This document shows positions 26,516-37,808 of a stretch of DNA of 64,000 nt, piece by piece. This stretch comes from Alectoria sarmentosa (lineage: Eukaryota; Ascomycota; Lecanoromycetes; Lecanorales; Parmeliaceae). The first letter of the stretch is position 1, and the number at the start of each line of letters is the position of its first letter. The translations under genes and the position numbers were made by a program. Below the pieces are notes generated by a model, which was not told where the DNA came from, ran no database searches, and worked only from the letters and a program-made list of their open reading frames with translations. The stretch is from contig WOGZ01000127.1 in NCBI GenBank assembly GCA_009733775.1, positions 1 through 64,000 of the forward strand, given 5' to 3'.

Positions 26516-26837
26516 TGCGAAAATAAATTGCGAAGCGAAATAATTAATAATTGAGTAATTTTGATAATAATTAATTATAATTATAATTATAATAATAATC
26601 GTGTTTAAATAACATAAAAAGAAAAAATATAAAAGTAATTATAATTCAATTTATATAAAACAAAGAGGTTTCGAAATCGAATTTAAACAATTATCGAATT
26701 CTTATAAATTTTATATCGAAAAGTGACGAACTTAAAGATATTACTTTTATGATCATTTATCGAACTCACATAATTTATATGAGTTCTTCGTATAATCGAT
26801 ATAAGCGATCCTATTACTTAATGAGTGAGTTTAAACA
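26516..26837 (-). repeat. 5' LTR of Copia, at the isochore border
   Basis: 322 bp beginning TGCGAAAATAAATTGCGAAG and ending TTTAAACA. Its last 30-40 bp keep G/C (TCCTATTACTTAATGAGTGAG) where the left copy has only A/T, so RIP fades at the border. Confidence 0.85.
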
Positions 26838-27304
26838 ATAAATGAATCGCTGAAATGCTGAAATGATTACGTGCTTCGCGAACTCCCGGAAAGAAAGAAC
26901 GGAATAAGGTCATGTTTTGATATAGATGGTAATCTCTCTCCTGATACCATGAGTTCAGCTTATAAGTCTATACTTGTTATACTATAATATACTCATTCGA
27001 ATTCTTCTCTTTTAGAGCCATAGCAGTTCTTCTCACTCCTCCACGTTTGTAATCTAGCCAGCTAGCCATGAAGGATCACTCCAGGGCTACGCTGCATAGG
27101 TGTAGGGAGTTCTTCTAGCGTTCGGGGACGTTTTAAGGGGCCTATTTTTGCTTCTGCCCCCAGCGTTGGGACGGCCCAATCAAGTATCTGCATATCTACT
27201 TGGTCTGGGTTTGTAAAGCCTCTTGACTGATGACAACACTAATAACAATCAATTCAATGGTCATCAGAGAGCAACTACCGTTTACAACGTCTTCGAAGAC
27301 AGTG
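26838..27304. other. Intergenic, border of AT-rich block to glutamate dehydrogenase 3' end
   Basis: Composition jumps to normal within a few tens of bases after the Copia LTR. The stretch carries stops in all frames and probably holds the 3' UTR and terminator region of the minus-strand dehydrogenase. I see no other feature. Confidence 0.6.
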
Positions 27305-29346
27305 CTACCACCAATCCCCATGGGCATGCATAGCCGCAACCACCTTGCAGAAGCCAGCGATATTACTACCCGCTAAGAGACTGGGGAGTTTTCCTTTTTT
27401 TTCGTCTGAGTCCCCAAACTCCTTTGCTGTGTTGAGGCCAAGCTTGAAGCACGAGCTAATAGTCTCTCTCAGCTCCCTGTCGACCTTCTCTGCGGTCCAA
27501 GAGGTACGCTGACTATTCTGCGCCATCTCAAGACCAGATACAACCGAGCCTCCAATGTTTGCTGCCTTGCCTGTCGCATTTGAATCAAATATCATTCTGG
27601 TATTAAGGAATCACTTCAAACACACCTGGTGCAAACCAGACGGCGTCGGCTGTCTTGTCCACCTCTCTGGACTTCTCGAAGATGCTGATTGCTTCCTGAG
27701 AGCAGCCCATATTGCTTCCCTCCGCAACAATCTTACAACCGGCATGAACCAAGGCTTCCGCTTCCTCTCCGGAAATCTTTAAGGGGTCACTGTCAGCTTC
27801 AGATTACCTCTCTCGAGAGTTCGCTGCAGCGTCTGGTGCAACTTCGTCAAAGCTAAGCCTCTCTGGGTTTGGGACTACGGAAAGTTCATTGTACCTCGTT
27901 TTGTGTCGCACATGGTAAAACCACATCGACCTTCTTGAGGTGTCTCCATGGCCTCTGACCCGCAATATATGTTATTTCCTTGTTGTGCGTCATCTTCAGC
28001 TCTTTCAAGGATCGGCGCTCCTGTGTGCGACGAGATGTTAGTCGTTGGTACGGGAAGACATCTGGCCACGATCGCAAATTCACATCACTAAGATGCGTTT
28101 ATCAATGGAACAGTGAAGGGTCTTAACGGCACACACCTGCTTGATGCCGACGACTTCGGTCAAAGTCCCTAAACTGATTCCCTCGATGCCAGTAGCTACA
28201 ATGGCACCTTCACTATCAGAGAGAGACAAGATATGAGCACCACATTGAATAGCCTTCAAAGCAGCATGTTGAGCAACGTTTCCGGAGCCTGAGATAGAGA
28301 CTAGCTTGCCACGGAGAGTGTCTTCGCCTTCCGAGACGTACTGGATCATATGGCCCACGTACTACAACTATCAGTTGCCGCCAGATCAAGAGAGGGTGTT
28401 ATCCCACATAAATAAGGCCGTAGCCAGTCGCTTCAGGTTTCATCAAGCTACCTCCGAAAGCGCTGCCTTTGCTGGTTATGGATCCCTCCCAAAGCCCAGT
28501 CTCGGCTTTGTAGGCACCAAAGAGCCATCCGATCTCGCGGGCGGTTACACCAATGTCTCCAGCTGGTATGTCAGTGTTTGCTCCAATGTACTTACTAGGA
28601 TCGTTGAGTCAGTCAAGTCTTTTACGCGCTACAAGTCCCCCTGGCATATTGCAGTAGAGAGTCAGATCTCTTAAGAAGGGCACTTACCTGAGCTCCCGCA
28701 TGTAGGCAACACAGAATCTTCGAATTTCGCCATCACTTTTTCCTTTTGAATCAAAATCTGCCCCTCCTTTTGCGCCGCCGATATTCACTTCAATATTGGC
28801 TCATCAGCTCTGGGCCCTCACCACGCACTCGTCGATCCTTTACCACAGCGACAGCATACTTACATCCCGTCAAAGCATTCTTGAGTGTCTGCTCGAGAGC
28901 CAGGAACTTGAGGACCGAGAGGTTCACCGTCGGATGAAACCGAGTGCCGCCTTTGTAGGGGCCCAGCGTCGAGTTGAACTGTACGCGGTATCCGCGGTTT
29001 ACTTGCACCTCGTGCCTATCCTGGTCGGTAAGTCAGTTTCAGAATTTTCTGGCGCAGGACAACGAGAGGCTTCCAGTGTGCGTTCGACAGCTAGGTCAAA
29101 GAGCAACACTTCTGGCAGGGGACATACATCTTCCCATACGACGCGAAATTGTATGACTCGTTCTGGAACTGCAACGACGCTGAGGGCTCTTCTGTACTCG
29201 GGATGCTTCTCGAAGAGAGAAGAATTCTCGAGCGCGGACACAAGATCTATTGCAGGACACATTAGTCATGATAGGCAAGAGCAGCTGATCGAGTACTCAC
29301 CTCCATATGCCTGCTCATACTCTGATTCAGGCGGAAGATTAGACAT
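27305..29346 (-). CDS. gdhA-like: NADP-specific glutamate dehydrogenase, 9 exons, 458 aa
   Basis: Interconverts 2-oxoglutarate plus ammonium and glutamate in the cytosol. Exons, in order: 29346-29301, 29246-29128, 29020-28864, 28787-28688, 28594-28408, 28361-28137, 28020-27895, 27776-27626, 27570-27305. All eight introns are GT..AG, and phases join to one frame of 458 codons plus stop, the usual length for fungal NADP enzymes. Substrate and catalytic landmarks are present: PYKGG (Lys78), GGAKGG (Lys114), GKSD (Lys124), PAGDIGV (Asp154) and the dinucleotide motif GSGNVAQ (228-234). The C-terminus reads AGSNIAGFCKVVAAMHAHGDWW. Odd points: GGAKGG instead of the common fungal GGGKGG, a GTGGGA donor in the fifth intron, and many introns (46-118 nt) where Neurospora and Aspergillus gdhA have two. 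It is probably a divergent paralogue rather than the housekeeping gene. The gene appears intact and not RIP-mutated. Confidence 0.93.
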
Positions 29347-29902
29347 TGTTGTGGAGTTGATACGACCAAGGAAATATGTTCAGGTCAAGCATGCGACTGT
29401 TATGCAAATGGCATAGACACAAGGTGTAGCAGAAGCTGCTTCACAGTGGCAAAATTCAGGTAGAAAAGAAATTGGGGTAGTAGCCAAGCAAGATATTGAG
29501 CTTAGACGTGACGGTGCTTACGGTTCACGGATACGACGACCCCAAATCTGACGGCATGACTTGATGACCAATATTGAGGTTGAGTAGAGATTTACGCATA
29601 ATACTCTGAACGGAACGACGGCAGCTTACTCTTGCAGCATCTAATGCTAGAGAATATGGCACACAAGGCGCGCATTTGCCACAGAACACTTCTAGGAGCT
29701 GCTTTTCAGTGAGCTGTACTATACACCATGCTCCTAATTGAATATATAGATACACCCCAATTTAAATAAAGGAGGCGCAGAGTTACCATGGGAATGCGTG
29801 AGCCTTTAGTCACGATGAACCCCCTAAAATCTTACCATGAAAGCACTAACGCACAAGAAGCGGACTCGATCTATGTACTATGGACGGAAAATTTATGCGA
29901 AT
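29347..29902. other. Intergenic: dehydrogenase promoter and MFS 3' region
   Basis: Lies between two genes transcribed in the same (minus) direction. The dehydrogenase leader ends AACTCCACAACAATG. Short open frames here (for example 29,525-29,755 minus) show no family similarity and I do not call them. Confidence 0.5.
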
Positions 29903-31489
29903 TCACACTGAGGTTGTCTCGTAGGACCGCCCTTCATCACGAGAAATATTGGTATGAAGAGCGCTTCTCGCCCTCAATCTGGGTCCCAAATGATAGAACA
30001 ACAAAGGCATAGGTGCCATAGCTGCTGCAATGAAGCCAAGCAAGCTAGTTCCCCACCCCACTCCCAAAGTTTTGTACAAGCTGTCAGCAAACAGGGGGAA
30101 GGCGGCGCCGAACAAGCGGCACAGAAGACCATTTGCTGCCAGAGCGCTTGCCCCGTAACGTCCGTAGCAATCTGTCAGATAAGCGGCAATGTCCAAAAAG
30201 GCGGTAAGCAAGCCTATCCCGAATGGCACTCCCGCGATGATTCCAACGCTTGCAGGAACAGGCGGCGCAGATGTCCAGGCAAACCAGAACAATCCTATGG
30301 GGATAAGCCACGAGAAACCTATCTGCAGAGGGAATCGCGCCTCGGGGACAGGGCCAAGTTTGCGGACGTAACGACTGTGCACGCGATTCAGGAGGGGAGA
30401 ACATATGGTTGGTATGGCCATTCCCACAGCAATACCCACATAACCAAGACTGGTTTTGGAGACGGACCACCCTCGAAGTTCTGTGTAGACCACCGGGTAG
30501 GCCACCAAATTAAGTGAGAGGATTCCGTAAAGGAATGCCATGTAAATTGACAGGGCCCAAACGATTGGCTCCGTGAACAACATGATCCAAGGGCGAACCA
30601 AGTTCTCACGATATAGCTCTCTCCAATTTGCGCTTTCCTGGATACCAGATTCTTTGAGCTTCTTCATTGCTATCAATCTTGGTGCGTAGGTTTCTGGTAG
30701 AAATAGCATGGCCGAGATCCAGACACAGCCTCCCAGTATCATCGAGGTCCAGTAGTCCCTGTCATACATTCAGCCGGTCTCTACCTGATCTTCAGGACGC
30801 TTTACCACTGCCAAGAGGCATATTCTGTAATAGGCCCACCGCAGATTGGTCCAATCACAAAGAGAAGGTAGCTTGCGGCTGTGAACAGAGCCAGAGGAGC
30901 CGATCGCTGACCGGGCGGCCACATGTCGGTGAGAGTACCAGCAGTGTTAGTAACTAGTGGTACAGAGTCAAAAAATATGCACAAAGGAACACGGATAACC
31001 ATGCTCACCTGTGGGTGCTCCTGTCAGCCCGCCGATCAGGCGAAATGCCAGCAAGGTCTGTATGTTTGGTGCAAGAGCACATCCGATATTGGAGATGACA
31101 AACATGAAAAGCATCACTCTGATGATCGGGAGCCTCCCAAACATTTCGGACAGCGGTGCGAAAAGTAAGGGCCCGATTGCGAAGCCGAGAAGAAAGAAGG
31201 AGAGGGCGGAGGTGGACGCCAGCTCGGAGCTGTGGTAGTATTCTGCAATTTTGGGAATGGAGGCTGCATGCACGCCTGAGTAATAGCCCATGGTTCCTGA
31301 CATCATGATGACAATGATGGAAAGACACCATTTCTTTCTACCAGACCAACTTTGAGGATCTTCACCATGATCCAACACCGTCTTTTTCTCCATTTGCGAT
31401 ACAGCCGCTGGATCAGGAGTATTGTCCGCCAGTTTCTTGACCTTGTCCTCTCTCTCATCAACTAGAGATTCTATCATATTATTCGCCAT
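29903..31489 (-). CDS. MFS transporter, DHA1-like, 494 aa, 3 exons
   Basis: Plasma-membrane major facilitator with about 12 transmembrane helices, probably a drug- or metabolite-proton antiporter. Exons: 31489-31009, 30953-30806, 30758-29903; introns of 55 and 47 nt with GTGAGC and GTAAAG donors restore one frame. The first in-frame ATG is at 31,489 (a GTG four codons upstream is not used). A roughly 50-residue hydrophilic N-terminus precedes helix 1 (SIIVIMMSGTMGYYSGVHAA). The loop 2-3 signature is LSEMFGRLPIIRV (about 113-125), and the motif-C-like GPICGGPITEYASWQW follows in the middle. The central cytoplasmic loop contains LPETYAPRLIAMKKLKES, typical of fungal DHA1 carriers. The gene sits head to tail with the dehydrogenase. 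The substrate cannot be told from sequence. Confidence 0.9.
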
Positions 31490-32209
31490 CTCATCATCCA
31501 CATGTCCAATTTCCTGTCTGGTAAGCTAAAGCGGGTTCCTCGTCAGAGAAAGTGGTCACTGAATTGAGTCTGATCAATTGACCTGAGTCACGCTTGGCAA
31601 GGCTCATAGAGCGTGCGCGACCCGTGATACCGCGACAGTCATGTACGTGACGCAGGGTTTTGATTGAAGGAGTGTCTTTGGGCTGAAGGTCTTAGAGTAG
31701 AAACAGAAGACGATTCCGAAGAGAAGTTGATGTTATTGGGAAGAAGGGCGAGCGACAGTGTTTGGAAAGAGATACTAAATGAGGGCAGGTACTTGAGGCT
31801 TAGAGTTTTTCCTGAATTGTCTTTGGATGTGATGCGGTGGAGGTCTTACAGAAGCGGAAGCGCGAGTAAGTACCTACCTTAAGCATGTGAGACTAATCGT
31901 AACCTCAGTCCGGGTGCACGCTAGCAGGCGCCAACTGTAGGTAAGTAGGTATCTGAAGCGAACTCGTTAGTCACATCACTGGGTCTCATCCTACCGAACA
32001 GAACTTCTCGTCGACTAGCAAGCGATGTCCCGGACACACCGAAATCTGAGCCCACGCTAGATCAATAGGCAGTGTTGTAGCGGGCAGCGCGAACTGAGTC
32101 ACAGCATCTCTGATGATCCGATTCGATGATGAAACTTGAAATACCCAATGATCTACCTTAGTCATCTGGAAAGTTCCATTGTTTAAGTAGAGAATGATAT
32201 TTCAACCGG
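31490..32209. other. Intergenic upstream of MFS transporter
   Basis: Normal-composition DNA holding the transporter promoter. An open stretch at 31,664-31,882 (+) has no recognisable features. Nothing else seen. Confidence 0.5.
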
Positions 32210-32392
32210 CGCTTATGTCCGTGCCAAGCCAAGAGGATGACGTTCTCGATCGTACGAGTGCTGACTTAACATGAAATATAATTACTCACTTTGGGGCCAC
32301 ACCGCCTTTCGCGAGGTATTCCATTCAGGTACGAAGCTCAAGCACGGCATAAACGGCTAATTTAACAAGCTAAACCAACTTTCATCTTTGCA
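32210..32392. repeat. Diverged tandem duplication, copy 1
   Basis: 183 bp from CGCTTATGTCC through AGAGGATGACGTTCTCG, CACACCGCCTTTCGC, TACGAAGCT, AAGCACGGCATAAA to AACCAACTTTCATCTTTGCA. It is repeated in the same order at 32,412-32,610. Confidence 0.8.
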
Positions 32393-32411
32393 GTTACTCG
32401 CATTCGGCTGA

Positions 32412-32610
32412 CGCTTAGATCCGGGTTTAGCTAAGAAGATGACATTCTCGGCCGCATGAACGCTGACATAATATAAAGCAGATTCTTTGTTTCCACACTG
32501 CCTTTTATACTGCTTTTCGCAGGATATATAATACGAATACGAAGCTTGTAAAGCACGGCATAAAGAAACAGCTTTATGTCGTACAAGTGAAACCAACTTG
32601 CATCTTTGCA
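32412..32610. repeat. Diverged tandem duplication, copy 2
   Basis: 199 bp in the same order as copy 1: CGCTTAGATCC, AGAAGATGACATTCTCG, CACACTGCCTTTTATACTGC, TACGAAGCT, AAGCACGGCATAAA, AACCAACTTGCATCTTTGCA. Many differences are C/T or G/A, so mild RIP is possible. It sits at the island edge and may be the remains of a terminal repeat of an unknown element. Confidence 0.8.
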
Positions 32611-32641
32611 CCGTGCTATAAAATTAGATACGAAATTTTTA

Positions 32642-32661
32642 CTTACTTACTTACTTACTGT
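32642..32661. repeat. (ACTT)n microsatellite
   Basis: About five ACTT units where island 1 passes into AT-rich DNA. Confidence 0.7.
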
Positions 32662-33726
32662 AACTAAATAAATACATCAGAGTTTTTTTTTAGTTTATCC
32701 GCACTCGAAAACGAAAATATACTCTTTTACATTACAACTCTTGTTTCTTCACGTGCACACATTCAATTATTATAAAATATAACAATTTAATTAATAAACT
32801 AGTTTTCGTTAATCGTGCGTTTTTACATTTTTTTTTTTATAATTATTGTTTCACGTTGCGATTTATATATAAGACTTCGCGATTATAATTATGATTTATA
32901 ATACGTAATACTTAATTATCATAATATCAAATATATTAAAACTTTTATATAATTTAGTTATATATATTAATATTCATATATATTAATATTAAAACTAACG
33001 AATTTATAAAAGTTTTGAAATAAATGAATTAAAAAGTTTCGCGATTGAAAACGCGAATTTTCGCGATTTTCGCGGGTCAATTATGAAACCTTCGATATTG
33101 TCTCATATTTCATAATATTTCTCAACATTCACACAATTAAATTATAATCGAAAAAGCGCAAATGAATCGCAAGATGACAATAAAATTTTCGGTCAAATTT
33201 TAGAAAATTTTCTTTTATATACGATATGTATTTATTTTATAAAAAAAAGAAGTTTTGATAAGCGTGGCGGGGAATCTTCGAAATGCGAAAAAATAAAAAA
33301 TAAATTCTATTGTAAATAAATCTTTTTTCTATTAATTTAAAGTTATATAATCGAAATAATTACTTTTTCGCCTCGTTTAAAAATTTTTTTTTTTTCGAGT
33401 AGTGACTTAACACGGTTATTAATTAAATCTCTTTATAATATTATTAATTTTATAAAACATATATTAACGATAGCGAGATTGTAATCGACGATATAAAGTA
33501 ATGAGATAAAAAGAAAAAGACTAATAAAAATGATATTATCGACGTTAATATATTTACAATAATAAAATAAAATGTAACGTTACTGCTATATAAAAGAATA
33601 TTATAAAAACGTTATAAAAACGCTATTATATTTATTTACGTAAATAATAAATAAATAAGTTATATTTATTTACGTTTTTTTAATTACAATTTACGAGGTA
33701 ATTAACAGCGCTATTTTAATTATTCG
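32662..33726. other. AT-rich RIP-like DNA, unassigned
   Basis: About 1 kb of RIP-like composition with no readable domain. Separated from the next AT-rich block by a short normal-GC segment. Confidence 0.5.
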
Positions 33727-33861
33727 ATGCATTTACATTCGACTGACGATGTCTCGACCCTAGACATTCCCTAGCGCAATCTCCCTTAGAGATTCCACTT
33801 CCAAAGCGAATCTACGATACTGCGACTACGGCGACCCACCGCGCCAACTTCTACAAAACTT
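33727..33861. other. Short normal-GC segment between AT-rich blocks
   Basis: About 135 bp of near-50% GC (GATGTCTCGACCCTAGACAT; CTGCGACTACGGCGACCCAC) isolated in AT-rich DNA. No coding frame is convincing. It is probably the original chromosomal sequence left of a transposon insertion that starts at CTCTGTA (33,862). Confidence 0.6.
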
Positions 33862-33900
33862 CTCTGTAATAAAAATCAGAAAATCGAATTTTTTTTCTTG

Positions 33901-33962
33901 ATAATCATAATCAAATTATGATTTTTATAATAAAAATTATAATTTAATTATGATTATGATTA
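33901..33962. repeat. Subterminal hairpin, left end of block
   Basis: Imperfect inverted repeat: ATAATCATAATCAAATTATG on one arm (from 33,901), and the complementary arm ends TTAATTATGATTATGATTAT (to 33,962). Confidence 0.7.
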
Positions 33963-33980
33963 TAAAATCAATTAAATTTA

Positions 33981-34345
33981 ATTTTTCTAATTTTTATATA
34001 TTATTATTGAAAGTTTCTTAAAAAAACGTATAAAAGTCTATTTTTGAAAAAAAAAATTCTTAAAAATATTGATTATATATATTTATATATATTATAAAAA
34101 ATAATAATAATATATGATATAAAAATATATATAAAAATATATAATATAATATTAATTATAATTGATTTTTCTAATTTTTTATTATTATTTTTAAAATTTT
34201 CTTAAAAAGACGTATTAAAATCTATTTTAAAAAAAAAACTTAAAAATATAAATTATATATACTTATATATATAATAGAAAGTAATAATAATATACAATGT
34301 AATAATATATATAAGAATTTATAATAAAGTATTAAGTTTATATTT
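33981..34345. repeat. Subterminal tandem repeat, ~184-bp unit, two copies
   Basis: Copies start at 33,981 and 34,165 with ATTTTTCTAATTTTT. Both continue through CTTAAAAA(A/G)ACGTAT(A/T)AAA and runs of TATATAT. Confidence 0.65.
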
Positions 34346-37300
34346 TAAAAAATATTTAAAAACTCGATAATATTTTGTATATAATAATATAAATATTTAT
34401 TAAATTTATATTTTATAGTTGTATTTAATAAAAATAATTAATCTATCAAAATTTCTATTTTTAGTAATCTATAACGTCAAAAACGTTGATAATTAATGTG
34501 AAAATTATATAAAATTTTCGTTCGTCGAGATTTTTCTTCTCTTTTATACATTTTTTAATTAATTTTTAAAGTCGTTATTTTTGTTTCAAATTTCGATTAT
34601 ATATATGACTGAAATTTAAATTTAAAATAAATTTCATTTTCGTTAAAATAATGATCTTTTTAAAGTACAATATCGATTTTCAATTATCATTTATTGAAAA
34701 TTAAAAGTATATTTTTTAATACGAATTTTTTATAAAAAAACTTCTTTTTTATTAAGCAAATAAAAATTATTAAATATATATTATATTATTATTTCATATT
34801 ATCTATTAATTAATTTTTTTAAAAATGAATCAAATGTATATTATTATGAGCGTATTTTATATTTTAAATAGAAATAACTTTTTTTAACATTATATCTTTA
34901 TAACATTATTCGATTAAATTTAACGTATTTTAATAAAAAATTTTATTTTTATATAAATATTTATTGTTTATATACATAATTTTTCTCATTTAATTATTTT
35001 ATTTAATATATTTATATGATTTAATTTTATATCGATTTTAACATTATAATTATATTATTACATTTATTTCATTTAAATTAATAAACGAATTTTAAAAATT
35101 ATTAGTAAAGGCTTAAATAAGAAATTAAATTAAATTATCGTGTTTTTAAATAAAATTAGTATATAAATAATTTATTATAAAGAATATTAAATGAAATAAC
35201 GTAATAATTTCTGTAATTAATAAACGAAAAATAAATCGAAATATTAAATTATTTATACGATTAACGAATTAAAAAAAATTCATTATTTATTATTTAATTA
35301 TCTTGAATTAAAACAATATCGATTATATTGTTTAAAAGATTATTATTAAAAATATTCAAATCTTTCACGATATTATTATCGAATAAAAAGTCACGCTTTT
35401 ATAATCTTTTAAAATCGATTTTTTCATTTCGCATTATCAAATTTTCTCGCATAAAATCGACGACGATATAATTTTTTTTTTTTGCATATTCAAATAACGT
35501 AATTAAAAAGACGTTATTTAAATAACACATTATTTTCACGAAATTTTAATAAATGAATAAACGATTAAATAACACTCTTTTCTTGTTTTTTTATATTAAA
35601 TCAAATTTCTTTATTAAACGAAAATCGTTAAACACATTAAATGAAAAATGTTAAAACTCTTTTTTGTTATAATATTTTTTAGCATTATATTTTTTTTCTT
35701 TTCTTTTTTTCTTTTTTTCTTTTTTTATTATATTTTTTATATAATTTTAATCGAAAAAAAAAAAAATTATATTTAAAATCTCTTAAATAAAATTATATCA
35801 CGTTATATTTTAAATATATTTGAAAATCTTTTTCAGCAATATAATAAGTTTAATTTATTATGTATTTATATTAATAAATAATTATTATATTTAGCATAAA
35901 TTGAATTTGAGAATTTTTTGAATATGCTCAATTAACTTCGTTTTAAATAAAACGATTTTCGAAAATTTATCGTTCGATATCATAAAATTATTATCGAAAA
36001 AAAACGATGTTATATAAATGTTTTATATAACGTTAAATTAATAATTAAATAAACGAATAATATCGCTCGTGATTATTAAAAGCGAATAACATAATTATAA
36101 TAAAAAATTTATTAAATGAAACTTCAATCATTAAAAAAGAATTCAAAAAACGAATTTTTTTATTATAAATTTAAAAATCGATTTATATTAAAGAAAAATA
36201 GATTTATAAAGATTTTTTATTTTTTTATTTTCACAAATAACGTCGATTTTTTATAAAACGATTGAATTTTCAAAATGAAATAAAAACTTTTATTTAATAA
36301 AGATCATCATTTAAGTAATATATTATAAATCATTTATATTATTTCGTTATTCGATAATAAAGTAACAAATTATAATTTAATTAAGCGATTACGAAATGAA
36401 AAGAATTTATACACGTTTTATATATAAATTATGAATTAATTAATTAAAATTTATGAAAATTTCGATCGATAAATTAATTTTAAACGTGAAATTCGTACAT
36501 TTATATAAAATATATAAACGTTTATCGAATTTTATTCAAATTTCACTCGTTTTAAAAATGTTTTTAATAAAAACGATGTTGGTTTTTTAAATAAGCTTTT
36601 TGAAAAATGAATTATACGATTAAAAATTTCGTATAATATACGTGAAGATTTCAATTTATTTAAAAACGCAAAAAAACATTTATTTAAATTAAATAACAAT
36701 TAACGAGCGAATTATTAATTTCGAATATTTATAATAATCTTTATTCGAATTATTATAATTTTGATAAGAAAATCGCTTATAATTATTATTATAACATTAA
36801 TAATTTATATAATTTTAATTATCGAAGCAATCTTCGTCTTAATTGTTAAATTTAAATAAAAAATAACATCGAAAAAGTTTATATATTACATTTATAACAA
36901 AATGAATTATTATAAAAAAAATTATATCGTATTAAATTAAATAAATATAAATAAAACATTTATTAAAAAAACTCGATTACATTATTTCGATATCAACGAA
37001 AAATGAAAATTAAACAATGTTAAAACGAAAGATATCGATTACGATTCTTTTTTCGATTCGATTTTTTTTATCGAAATTACGATGAAAGATAATAATGAAA
37101 TATGTTTAACGAATATTTTAAATGCTTTTTTAACACGTCGATTTTTTCGAATCAAAATTATATTATCTTTATAAAATAAATAAATAACGTTTATAAATTC
37201 TTTTATAAACTATAAATGTATAAAAACTTATATCGTTATTAATAAGATTATTATTTTCGAAATATATAAAAGTTTATAAATCGAATTTTGTTTTTTTATT

Positions 37301-37621
37301 AAATTTAAATTTTTATAAAAATATAATAAATAATTAATTAAGCAATTTATTATTTATATTAAACGTGCATAATTATAAAAAAGAGTTATATTTTATTTTA
37401 ATTACTAAATTAAAATAACACGATTTAATTTTAAAAAAATTATAAAGAAATAAATATAAAATGATTTTTAATATATTGAAAAACAAGTTATTATTTATCT
37501 TTAAGCGATATAAATATAATAATCATATATGCTAAAACGCAGACTTTTCAGTAATGAAAAACTTGAAAGATCTTTATAATTTATTAATATTAATTTTTTT
37601 ACGCTCGAAGAAAACCCTCGA

Positions 37622-37808
37622 AATCTCTTTTTCCCTTCGAAAGCTTTTCGAAAACTCTTCGAAATTTTTTATCGAAGGAGTTGTCGAAGCAAGTTCGAAA
37701 TTATGAGATATAATATATATTATATAAAATTTCGAGCTTACTTCGACAGTCTCTTCGGCAAAAGCCTTCAAAGAGTTTTTAAAAAGCTTCGAAAAAAGAG
37801 AAAAACCT
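37622..37808. repeat. Foldback/MITE-like palindrome that escaped RIP
   Basis: Two arms of about 90 bp, rich in TTCGAA-type motifs, are inverted copies: CTTTTCGAAAACTCTTCGAA ... GTTGTCGAAGCAAGTTCGAA on the left and the complement of CTTACTTCGACAGTCTCTTC ... AAGCTTCGAAAAAAGAG on the right, around a TATAATATATATTATA centre (about 37,715). GC content is clearly higher than in the surroundings. The 85-codon minus-strand open frame across it is a by-product of the palindrome, not a gene. Confidence 0.75.

Larger units (their letters stand above)
21629..26837 (-). mobile_element. Copia: Ty1/Copia LTR retrotransposon, RIP-inactivated
   Basis: A 5.2-kb dead element on the minus strand bounded by LTRs at 21,629-21,952 and 26,516-26,837. 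A zinc-knuckle relic lies near the 5' LTR (25,646-25,693). A YIDD relic lies far downstream, about 0.9 kb from the 3' LTR (22,873-22,884). RT close to the 3' LTR is the Copia order (gag-protease-integrase-RT), not Gypsy. No target duplication could be fixed with certainty because the immediate flanks are themselves AT-rich. The right LTR is the boundary of the AT-rich block. Confidence 0.85.

Noticed and set aside
28306..29416. Plus-strand open frames across the dehydrogenase
   Set aside because: They are antisense shadows of the spliced minus-strand glutamate dehydrogenase, whose exons join in frame with conserved motifs.
29954..30517. 187-codon plus-strand frame in the transporter
   Set aside because: Antisense shadow of MFS exon 3; no domain, low-quality composition.
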